From the NCBI RefSeq assembly GCF_000002515.2, contig NC_006042.1:1550001-1614000 (forward strand): a DNA stretch of 64,000 bases. The letters are read 5' to 3'. Numbering within the stretch: the first letter of the stretch is position 1; each line of letters begins with the position of its first letter. Shown piece after piece: positions 49,001-56,455 of this stretch. The notes below the pieces were generated by a model, which searched no databases, was not told where the DNA came from, and saw only the letters and a list, made by a program, of their open reading frames with translations. The position numbers and the translations under genes were made by a program. The stretch is from Kluyveromyces lactis. Taxonomy: Eukaryota; Ascomycota; Saccharomycetes; Saccharomycetales; Saccharomycetaceae.

Positions 49001-49896
49001 TTACTATTAGATTCACTCTCATCAGGTTCACTTTCTGCAGTGGATGAATGTTCTTCTGATTCACTTTCGTCAGATTCAAAATCCTGATCATCATCCAGTT
49101 TACGCCTTCTACGTTCTTCTTGCTCTACCTTTTGCTTCCAGTTATACCTTTTCTTCGAGGCCCTTTTATTCACCACCTTTGCATTACCGAATCCAAAACC
49201 AAAACCTGACCCACCAAATTTACTGGGTCTATTATCAATAAATCCCCCAGTATTTGCCGAAATAGGGTGATCTGAACTGGTATGGTCCGTTTCATCACTA
49301 TCCGAATTGCAATTTTCAGCTGTGCTTTCCTGACTGGGCCTAGTTTCTGGATGATCTTGATACCAATCCCTTACCTCAGTTTCATCGTAAAGAATTTCCC
49401 TGGTAGTTTCATCACCACGTCCATTTCTTTCTAATTTGAGGGCTTCTTCAATCCCTTGCCTCTTAGTTTGCCTTCCTTGTCCCAAAATCTTAGAACTTGT
49501 CAAAAGCTTAGTATCAATTTTATAGTCCTGAAGTTTTTCTATCAAAACTTTTTTCTCCTCTCTTTTCAATTGATGCTCGATGAACTTCTCTAACCTTTTT
49601 TTCTTCGTCCTAGAGACCTTCGTTTCCTTAGGTGTGAATAGCTCTTCCAATTTACGCTTTTTCTCTTGTTTCTCTTCCTCCGTCATGGGTTTCAATACAG
49701 CAGCGTTCGTATCTTCCTGATGATCGGGTGATTCATGATGTTCATCTTCAGATGAATTACCTTCTTCAGAATCAGCATCGGAAGAATTTTCAAGTGCACG
49801 GGTGAACTGCCTATTCCTTACTCTCTTCAACTCCTTCAACTTAGACATCTGACCCGCGCGTGCTTTCTCATTCCAGCGCTTCCTATAGGTACCCAT
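46081..49896 (-). CDS. ECM16: DEAH-box RNA helicase Ecm16/Dhr1
   Basis: A 1271-residue DEAH helicase of 18S rRNA processing that unwinds U3 snoRNA from pre-rRNA in the small-subunit processome. Motifs in order: GETGSGKTTQVPQF (I), TQPRRVAAVS (Ia), DEAHERN (II), SATLR (III), VATNVAETSLTIPGV (V) and QRSGRAGRTGPGHCYRLY (VI), then the winged-helix/ratchet and OB-fold regions. The N-terminal 330 residues are highly charged with two long Asp/Glu/Ser tracts, typical of Dhr1. Length matches S. cerevisiae (1267). An acidic insertion lies between motifs III and IV (about residues 690-735). The promoter has two tandem PAC elements. It is divergent from SAS2, as on chromosome XIII. Confidence 0.97.
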   Translation of the reverse strand: MGTYRKRWNEKARAGQMSKLKELKRVRNRQFTRALENSSDADSEEGNSSEDEHHESPDHQEDTNAAVLKPMTEEEKQEKKRKLEELFTPKETKVSRTKKKRLEKFIEHQLKREEKKVLIEKLQDYKIDTKLLTSSKILGQGRQTKRQGIEEALKLERNGRGDETTREILYDETEVRDWYQDHPETRPSQESTAENCNSDSDETDHTSSDHPISANTGGFIDNRPSKFGGSGFGFGFGNAKVVNKRASKKRYNWKQKVEQEERRRRKLDDDQDFESDESESEEHSSTAESEPDESESNSNADSHSDDESSESDGEERSDSEIAQCRNVSSSVAQEFKEWANQEIKKLEGRDVEMVMPSSNIKVDRTERPEDFEDGLKADEFNVNENSTRKAFYVKVRRSDAVQAVRSALPVFAEEHRIMEAIHHNDVVIICGETGSGKTTQVPQFLYEAGYGNSSSTDTPGMIGITQPRRVAAVSMAGRVTNEMGDHGEYVGYQIRFDSSTKDKTRMKFMTDGVLLREMMNDFRLSKYSSIIIDEAHERNINTDILIGMLSRCVSLRAKEHATDPAKYKKLKLIIMSATLRVSDFSENPTLFPVSPPVLKVDARQYPVAVHFNRRTAYNYAEEAFRKTCKIHQRLPPGAILVFMTGQQEITHMVKRLRKEFPFPKKHQTLIQNDHIPTVKIDAKTADVEAEDIDFSVRVREEQEFDDCLLSDEEDIEDKEEDEEEGFEETLEEGQTDRDPLYVLPLYSLLPTKEQMKVFLDPPPNSRLCVVATNVAETSLTIPGVRYVVDCGRSKERKFDENNGVQSFEIDWISKASAGQRSGRAGRTGPGHCYRLYSSAVFERDFEQFSKPEILRMPVESIVLQMKSMAVHNIVNFPFPTPPERPALMKSIKLLQHLGALDSNERITDDGKAMSLFPLSPRFSKMLLVGNESDCLKYVVTIVSALSVGEPFLSEQELGIMDTVPKTQDEGQLDDYPDHEAEERKRLLRSKYVKSKIRFSKLDKFSDVFRLLSAVSALDFIPKDQHSSFMEKNFLRAKTVEEIMKLRKQVMFIIRSVTSRENVAVNVKDEDLKSSIPTDVQIKLLKQMITAGFIDQVAVRADQLFPEDVTINKTNIFNIPYVPVLAEKTSSLDDIFVYIHPTSILNNSGEQPPKYLVFQSLHVNKNNEKAKTRMKSLCDIKSTPLANVARKGSLLTYGKPITGQGLKPIDLSPTERFCYVVPRFGSCNDSDIKIGWELNPIPVHQEKEKGVWTVKKFLTPKAFKNYQASKRP

Positions 49897-50260
49897 GTTT
49901 GTTGTTCAATTTTTTGACCGTTTAACGTGCGAGGTACTTCTCTTGACTGTTAATGTCACAGAGGCCTATAACATTCAGACTACCAGCCTGTTATCAACGA
50001 GATTTTGATATATAGATGCAGGTGAGCTTGGATGCGATGAGATGCGATGAGCTTTAAAGCTTTTTCTGCCATAAAGGAAGATGAAAAAAAAAAAAAGAAA
50101 GTCGCTTTCAACGTTTTGATAATTCAAAGATATAGGCAATCTTTTGTACATTTAAGTTCAAAGAGCAGTTGATTCCACCGTTAATTGGGTTTTCAAGTAC
50201 TCATTAAATTTGGGAAACGTGATAAATCGCATTTTTTGCCTCTTTTCAAATCATTAATGA
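49897..50260. promoter_or_regulatory. Divergent promoter region between ECM16 and SAS2
   Basis: 364 bp holding the PAC pair and an A13-type run near 50083-50096. On the SAS2 side an out-of-frame ATG at 50257 starts a 6-codon frame that overlaps the SAS2 ATG and stops at 50277. Confidence 0.5.
50034..50053 (+). promoter_or_regulatory. Tandem PAC elements upstream of ECM16
   Basis: GCGATGAGAT at 50034-50043 directly followed by GCGATGAGCT at 50044-50053, both matching the PAC consensus GCGATGAGMT, about 140-160 bp before the ECM16 ATG. PAC sites mark ribosome-biogenesis genes and are bound by Dot6/Tod6. Confidence 0.75.
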
Positions 50261-51220
50261 ATGGTTCCCAAACCTGATAAGCACAACAGCTCAACAGAGG
50301 ATGAAGAAATATATGGTATTCTTGACAAGCCTAATATTAGGCACGTCCAATTTGGCTTGAATAAAAGATTTGCAACTTGGTACGGGAGTAATGTTTATTT
50401 TGGAAGAAATAAGAGGACCTTGGGCTTCAAGGAATCGAACAATGAGCACACCGCAAAACAAAGCCCTACTGAAAAGAAGTTTGAAGATCAGTATTGGATT
50501 GATACCCTATACGTATGTGAATATTGTTTCAAGTACACTGATGATGAAGCAGAGTTAATCGCACATGAGTGCTTTTGCCGATATAAGAATAAGCCACCCG
50601 GTAGAATAAAATACAGAAGCCCCGAATACACTATACGAAGGGTAAAAGGTTCTAAGCATGAAGTTTTCTGCCAATGCTTATGTCTATTTACTAAGCTATT
50701 TCTTGATAACAAGTCTGTCTACTTCAAAGTTAAGCATTTCGAATTCTATATTGTGTATGAGAACAATTCTACAGTACCGATGGCATTTTTTTCAAAAGAC
50801 TTATATTCCTACCACCAAAATAACCTTGCATGTATTCTTGTCTTTCCGCCCTATCAAAGAAGAAGATTGGGTACTCTCTTGATTGAGTTTTCCTACACTT
50901 TATCAAGATGTCAGGGTCTGATTTCGGGTCCTGAAGTTCCTCTATCTCCTTTCGGTTTAATTGGCTATCTTAAATTTTGGTCTTTCTCAATAGTTTGGCA
51001 GTTGACTGAAGGTAATTTGAAAGATGTGGCCCAGGTCACTTTGAAGGATCTTTCCGAGGCCACTGGTTTTAGAATCAATGATATAATTCAAGCTCTCAAA
51101 TATCTTGATTGTTTAAGTGATTCTGAAATAAGACTCAATATCATCCGTTCATGGGCAAGACGCAACAAGGTATCCCATGGATTTATGATCAAAGATGAAT
51201 ATCTACTACTTGATGATTAA
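50261..51220 (+). CDS. SAS2: MYST histone acetyltransferase Sas2
   Basis: A 319-residue MYST acetyltransferase, the catalytic subunit of the SAS complex that acetylates histone H4 Lys16 and limits spreading of silent chromatin. The zinc finger is CEYC, then H and C residues in AELIAHECFC (about residues 87-109). The acetyl-CoA-binding motif is CILVFPPYQRRRLGTLLIEF (about 192-211). The MYST active-site cysteine (NLACILV) and the catalytic glutamate (GPEVPLSPFG) are both present. Length is near S. cerevisiae Sas2 (338). There is no chromodomain, which separates it from Esa1. An out-of-frame ATG lies 4 bp upstream of the start. Confidence 0.94.
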   Translation: MVPKPDKHNSSTEDEEIYGILDKPNIRHVQFGLNKRFATWYGSNVYFGRNKRTLGFKESNNEHTAKQSPTEKKFEDQYWIDTLYVCEYCFKYTDDEAELIAHECFCRYKNKPPGRIKYRSPEYTIRRVKGSKHEVFCQCLCLFTKLFLDNKSVYFKVKHFEFYIVYENNSTVPMAFFSKDLYSYHQNNLACILVFPPYQRRRLGTLLIEFSYTLSRCQGLISGPEVPLSPFGLIGYLKFWSFSIVWQLTEGNLKDVAQVTLKDLSEATGFRINDIIQALKYLDCLSDSEIRLNIIRSWARRNKVSHGFMIKDEYLLLDD

Positions 51221-51286
51221 CGAATTAAATAACAGCTTAAATGCAAAGCCCTAAAAGGCTTCTATATGATTGAATGTCATGATAGT

Positions 51287-54200
51287 CTATTGAAACAACA
51301 TTTGGATTTCCTCGATCCTCTTCTGTCTCCTTTCTGCCTCATCACCCTCAACAATATCCCCTAACATTCTCTTTCTTTCCTGTATTCTTAACATTTTCTC
51401 TTCTACACTATTATCGATAATGAACCGGACAACTTTGACAGTTTGCTGCTGACCAATACGATGTATTCTATCAATCGCTTGATCTTCCATACCTGGAGAC
51501 CACCATGGGTCCATCATAAACGCTCTTGATGCACAAGTCAAATTTAATCCCACACCTCCAGTTTTCAACGACAAAAGTAATAACTTTATACAACTCAAAT
51601 CCTTATCGTGGAACTGTTCCAAGATTCTAGTCCGTTCCTTCATATCTAACCGTCCGTCGAATTTGTAAATAATTACCTGATCTCTTGGCAAATGCGAACG
51701 TAGCTCTATTTCTAGAATGTCTAGGAATGATGAGAACTGAGAAAATACGATTATTTGTTCACCAGGAGAAGTTTCTTGTATTTGCTTGAGATGCCTCAAT
51801 AAAGCTTTAATTTTAGTCGATTGGAAATGTGAATGAAACGAAATTAGTTCATATCCTCTTTCAGCATCAATTGGCTCCTTTAGCTTTAACACATTAGCTT
51901 CTGAGATCGGCATTCTACAATATGGACAGTTGATGGATAGTTTTTTATTTTGCTGAAATTCAATGTATTCTGCCAAACAAGGTTCACAAAATGTGTGGAG
52001 ACACTCTGTTATAGAGACCGCAGACAGCGGTTCAATACACTCAGTGGTGCAAATAGCACATTCAAAAGAAGGTAATTGCTCTGAAGCGCTGTGAATATCA
52101 CGAAAGTTCGCACTTAAAGCATCCAATTTATCTTGAGAAATGGAACTTTTTGGTGACTTAATATTTTTTGGCATGAGGATGGAGGAGATGTTTTGAGTTG
52201 AGTTCTCCAGATCTTCAAGATCTGGGTCTCCGAGATCTGGTGTCTTTTTGAGTAAATCCAAATGACAGCAGACTTGTCTAAGTCTTAAAATATGGACCAA
52301 GATATTAGTGTAGTTCTTCAATAGATCACCTTTGGCCAACCCTTCTTTAACAGAGTTTTCCGCATCTTCTAACATGGATTGATAAACTCTTTTCTCACTG
52401 GATGAAAGTTGCAACTTTTCGACGATTACTTCCTTTGGAGGTAAAGAGACTAAAGGTTTGCCATCAACATCCTTCATATTCTTCGTTCTTCTGAGAAGCA
52501 CAGGCTCCAATACTGCATTTATGACATCAAATGCCTGCGCATAGTTACCTTTCTCGAAAGGAACTGAAACGTAACGCTTCCAATAGTTGATGTGAGACCA
52601 GGGCTCTAAGTTCAAGAACTGAACTAAGGAAAATAGATCGTCAAGTCGATTGATGATTGGTGTTCCTGTCAAGATCCATTTTCTGGAACTCCGCAAGGCT
52701 ATGACAGCTTTAGATGTCCTTGTACTTCTATTTCTAATCGTATGACCTTCATCCAATATTATTCTAAAGAAGACCACATTGAATAATCCCGATGTTGAGG
52801 TTCTCCCATATTCGCTCTGAATTATCCCATAAGTAGTTATGATTACTGAGGGAGCGTTGGGGCCAAGCACATACGCCCTTAAATCTTTAATATTATTCCC
52901 GTAATAAATTTCACAACGTTTTTTGAGGTCCTTGTTGGCCTTTTCGAATTCTGATTGCCACTGATTCAATAAGGACATCGGCACTACTATCAACGTCGTC
53001 CTGTAAGCATAAGTGTCATGCTTATGTTGAGAATGGCGTAATGGAGAGGAATCCACTTGAGAAGACATCTCCTTCATAGAAGGCTTTTTGGTTGACTCAA
53101 TTTTCTTTTCATGAGCCTCATCATAGCTAGCAGTACAAATCAATGCTAAAGCTGATATTGTTTTCCCTAGACCCATCTCATCCGCCAAAATACCTCCATT
53201 GATTATCGTCTTAATGACCGGCTTCTCGATAGAAAACTCACCAGTGTATAAATTAGCATAAAAGAAGCAATCATCTTCGTGGTTTGGAGTCCCTTGTTTT
53301 GAATTAGATGGCCAGCGGAATTTCTTCCATAGTGGATTCATACTATTCCCATCAATAGACACTTCTGCGGCTTTCTCTGATAAATGACTATACTCGTATT
53401 CTCTTTTGAGCATCCATGACAAACTTTGCTTTTGGTACCTTCTCAATTGCAATTTAAAAAGTGATTCATCTGGGGTAGTTTCTGGTAAGTTTTGCAATGA
53501 GGCCGCGGACTGTGTAATTCTGTAAAATGATTTTAGTTGATTGATGTTCAAAGCTTCATCCTGAAACTGGGAACTAGAAACAGTGTTTTCTTGGTAGTTA
53601 GGTATCATCTCATTTTTGGTGTCTCCGTACACTGGTTGTATATTTATCGCATCAAACAATGCCATTATCGCTCCGGCGCGATGCAACTGACGTGTGTCCA
53701 TGCCATGGTCATTGATAAAAGATTTGTTCAGAATACTTCCGCCTTCAATGCGGACGAAAGCCTGTGAGGTCAAATAACAATCAATTCTGATGTAAATATT
53801 ATCTCCAACACTGAATCTCTTACCATTATTAATGAGAAGATATGGCTCCAGACTGACCTGTTCGCTGTAGTCTAAAAGTGGGTACAATATTCTTGCAACA
53901 TCTTCAGGCATTCGACCAAGTTCTCTATCCTGTGAGGTATCGATTAAGCGAACTAAATGCGAACAGTGCTGGTGCTGAAGTGATTTACCTAAGGGAAGAT
54001 CCTTCGGTACAGATTTTTTAAAACCTAAACGGGATCCGATAGGAACTGGTTTTACGGTTGGCCGTGTAGCGAATCCCATAGTATGAATAGACCCAATGTA
54101 ACGAGACCATCGGTTCCTTCCCTTGTCAGATGACATAGGTGATTCTAAACCTGCTTGGGTGCTGGTCCTCTTATTTGTAAACAGTTGGGATAATTGGGAC

Positions 54201-54631
54201 GAAGACGGCAGAATAGACAATTCGTCATCATTTTCTTCATCCGACAAATCTATCACCTCTATATTATCACCAGCCGGCATTTTAGATTCAGTTTTACTTT
54301 TGGAAAGTAATTCCTTGTCCTCAAAGAATTTATCAGCTGCAATACTTATACCATCTTTGAGCAGACCATATGAACTCCAAAGAGTGTGGAGTTGAGAGGA
54401 CGAAATCATATTTTCTCCAAGAATCTCCTTCAAAGATTCAAAAAACCTTTCCTTATGATTAGATGTATTACTTGATACTTCTGAGGAACTTTCAACATGT
54501 CCTTGGCCATCATCAGAATCATCTGCCTCATCCTGTACAAAAAGAGATCGAGATTCGTTCAAATTTATTACAGATTCATCTTCATCACGAAAGAACCTTG
54601 GTTTTTCATCAGCTTTTTGCGGCTGTGTCAT
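51287..54631 (-). CDS. RAD5: DNA repair ATPase and ubiquitin ligase Rad5
   Basis: A 1114-residue protein (S. cerevisiae 1169) that polyubiquitinates PCNA with Ubc13-Mms2 and remodels stalled forks. Order: disordered acidic N-terminus; HIRAN-type domain around residues 250-330; SNF2 ATPase with DEMGLGKTISALAL (I) and DEGH (II); an embedded RING finger (CAIC...CLHTFCEPC...CPYC, about 855-900); and the C-terminal helicase half with SLKTGGVGLNL and QAIDRIHRIGQQQTV. Residues 124-135 (IEVIDLSDEEND) look like a SUMO-interacting motif. The promoter holds MCB-type sites. It converges on SAS2 with a 66-bp gap. Start ATG gives MTQPQKADEKPRFF. Confidence 0.97.
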   Translation of the reverse strand: MTQPQKADEKPRFFRDEDESVINLNESRSLFVQDEADDSDDGQGHVESSSEVSSNTSNHKERFFESLKEILGENMISSSQLHTLWSSYGLLKDGISIAADKFFEDKELLSKSKTESKMPAGDNIEVIDLSDEENDDELSILPSSSQLSQLFTNKRTSTQAGLESPMSSDKGRNRWSRYIGSIHTMGFATRPTVKPVPIGSRLGFKKSVPKDLPLGKSLQHQHCSHLVRLIDTSQDRELGRMPEDVARILYPLLDYSEQVSLEPYLLINNGKRFSVGDNIYIRIDCYLTSQAFVRIEGGSILNKSFINDHGMDTRQLHRAGAIMALFDAINIQPVYGDTKNEMIPNYQENTVSSSQFQDEALNINQLKSFYRITQSAASLQNLPETTPDESLFKLQLRRYQKQSLSWMLKREYEYSHLSEKAAEVSIDGNSMNPLWKKFRWPSNSKQGTPNHEDDCFFYANLYTGEFSIEKPVIKTIINGGILADEMGLGKTISALALICTASYDEAHEKKIESTKKPSMKEMSSQVDSSPLRHSQHKHDTYAYRTTLIVVPMSLLNQWQSEFEKANKDLKKRCEIYYGNNIKDLRAYVLGPNAPSVIITTYGIIQSEYGRTSTSGLFNVVFFRIILDEGHTIRNRSTRTSKAVIALRSSRKWILTGTPIINRLDDLFSLVQFLNLEPWSHINYWKRYVSVPFEKGNYAQAFDVINAVLEPVLLRRTKNMKDVDGKPLVSLPPKEVIVEKLQLSSSEKRVYQSMLEDAENSVKEGLAKGDLLKNYTNILVHILRLRQVCCHLDLLKKTPDLGDPDLEDLENSTQNISSILMPKNIKSPKSSISQDKLDALSANFRDIHSASEQLPSFECAICTTECIEPLSAVSITECLHTFCEPCLAEYIEFQQNKKLSINCPYCRMPISEANVLKLKEPIDAERGYELISFHSHFQSTKIKALLRHLKQIQETSPGEQIIVFSQFSSFLDILEIELRSHLPRDQVIIYKFDGRLDMKERTRILEQFHDKDLSCIKLLLLSLKTGGVGLNLTCASRAFMMDPWWSPGMEDQAIDRIHRIGQQQTVKVVRFIIDNSVEEKMLRIQERKRMLGDIVEGDEAERRQKRIEEIQMLFQ

Positions 54632-55243
54632 ACTTTGGGTGCCCGTATTGCTAGAATCAGGTCAACTGAAAGATATATATGGGTAGTGTTCCAAGTATTC
54701 CTTTGCTGTGCCTGAAATGATTAGTAAAGAGATGAGCTGAGATGAGACGCGAATAAGTTAACAATTTCTTAATGCAAAACAAACGCACGTGACGCGTAAA
54801 TGAATAAAGTTTTTGTGAATAAAAAAAACTTCGAACTTGAAAACTTCCAGAAAATACCACGTTGTGGAAACATAATGGAAATAAGAAACAAAATAGAAAC
54901 AAAAGAGAAATCGGTTCGTATTCCTATGAAGTACCACAAGCTGAAATTTCAAAGCATCGAAACAATTTCATTTCCCAATGTCAGACAATAAAAGTATAGA
55001 GAGAGAGAGAGAAAGAACTTGGATTCTATATGAGTTTTAGTGCTAACAATCCCGAAAAGATCGGACTTAACTCTGGATAACTGAAAATAGCGGGGTTCTG
55101 CGGGGTTTAAGTTCAATTACTACCAGAGAAGACTGTAATCCAGGACTGTTTCCATCCAATACTTATCTCCGTTTAGAAGTACGTTTTCGACACACTGTGT
55201 GAGATTATATGTTATATTATAACTGTTATAGAGATGAGTTGGA
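54632..55243. promoter_or_regulatory. Divergent promoter region between RAD5 and DLT1
   Basis: 612 bp. Besides the MCB cluster, a GA dinucleotide run lies at about 54999-55013. A 63-codon frame at 54800-54991 has no recognised feature. Near DLT1 an out-of-frame ATG at 55234 begins a 9-codon frame overlapping the DLT1 start. Confidence 0.45.
54747..54797. promoter_or_regulatory. MCB-type sites and E-box upstream of RAD5
   Basis: ACGCGA at 54747-54752 and ACGCGT at 54792-54797, the latter joined to CACGTG at 54786-54791. ACGCGT is the MluI cell-cycle box bound by MBF at G1/S genes for DNA synthesis and repair. They lie about 115-165 bp before the RAD5 ATG. Confidence 0.6.
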
Positions 55244-56224
55244 ATGGTAACAAGTTGGTATAAAATATGGTATCATACCACGCAGGTGATATTCATCCTT
55301 TTATTTGTTGGTTTTTCTGTTGTTGTTCCTTTAGATTGTATTGTGCAAGCGTCAGACTCTAGCAACGATGCAGTTAATACCTTTATTGTGGTCGGTGCAG
55401 CTGTTGTATTAGTGGTATTTGGGATTTCTATTAGTTTTGCTCGTGTATTGATCTTTCGAAGATCATTACAAGATATACCGAAGAAATACATTCCAGTAAC
55501 TGCGCAGGATATGCGTCATAAACCTTCAAGGGAATATGTGATTGAAAATATGAAGAGAGCTGGAGAATTGGCGGAAAAGTTTAAAGTACCGAAAGAGCCT
55601 GTCTTACATGCTGGCATGGAACCAAAAGACAGTGATATGTTTCCTGAACACTTGAAATATGCGGAAATTGTTAAATTTATCTCTGATAGGTTTAGATTCG
55701 ACGGGGCTTTGCTGTTGAATTTTGTCACTGAATCGGATCTCAGTACAACTTTCAAAACAGCACTTCATAAACTTTTCGAGAATGAAAAACACCCTTATAA
55801 GCAGTATTTGGATGAGTTTATCTCGCTTTATGAGAAATTCCGATTTAGTGGACAAGATATTGAACGAAACGATTTCGTAAAATTCTTAAGACTCTACAAA
55901 TATCTCGCTGATTTATCGAATAATTTGGATTTAACAAGAATCGAGTCTGTCCCATCCCAATTTCTTCACGTTCCTACTGAAGATTATGACACTGATGCCA
56001 GATCTAGAACGGACTCCGAATTCTCAACTCCATATTTACGACCTTACCCGTCTGACGCCTTCATGCATAATACAACCCCTGCATCACATGTGGGCTCTCG
56101 CTCCAGTAACTTCAGTTACGATATAGATGAGTCTGCAGAACCACCAGAATCTGTGGAAGACCAACAAAGATATCATGACATGCTCACTAGAGTAGACACT
56201 TACAATACCGTCATACATAGATGA
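55244..56224 (+). CDS. DLT1: Dlt1-like membrane protein
   Basis: A 326-residue protein resembling S. cerevisiae Dlt1 (YMR126C, 342 residues), of unknown function; mutants show altered tolerance to low temperature or lactone stress depending on the report, so I give no role. Two membrane segments stand at the N-terminus: about residues 12-33 (VIFILLFVGFSVVVPL) and 44-66 (TFIVVGAAVVLVVFGISISF), followed by a cytosolic or lumenal domain that starts RRSLQDIPKKYIPVTAQDM. The C-terminal 90 residues are Ser/Asp/Tyr-rich and probably disordered. Neighbours SAS2 and STO1 match chromosome XIII order. The start ATG is overlapped by a short upstream frame. Confidence 0.87.
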   Translation: MVTSWYKIWYHTTQVIFILLFVGFSVVVPLDCIVQASDSSNDAVNTFIVVGAAVVLVVFGISISFARVLIFRRSLQDIPKKYIPVTAQDMRHKPSREYVIENMKRAGELAEKFKVPKEPVLHAGMEPKDSDMFPEHLKYAEIVKFISDRFRFDGALLLNFVTESDLSTTFKTALHKLFENEKHPYKQYLDEFISLYEKFRFSGQDIERNDFVKFLRLYKYLADLSNNLDLTRIESVPSQFLHVPTEDYDTDARSRTDSEFSTPYLRPYPSDAFMHNTTPASHVGSRSSNFSYDIDESAEPPESVEDQQRYHDMLTRVDTYNTVIHR

Positions 56225-56455
56225 TTAAAATACCGGACAGTTTCTGTAACTTATTAATTAAAGCTTTTGGACTTAATAATTATAAACAACAACGACTCTT
56301 ATCTTATATAATACACAACGATGCAGAAAGGCATCAAAAAAGAGAACATGACTAGGAGGGTATCATTAGCAAACAACCCATCGTATCGAGAACTTTGATG
56401 TCAATTCGAAATCAATATACCTGGATATAAGCTGGCAAGTAGTTCTGGTTCACGC

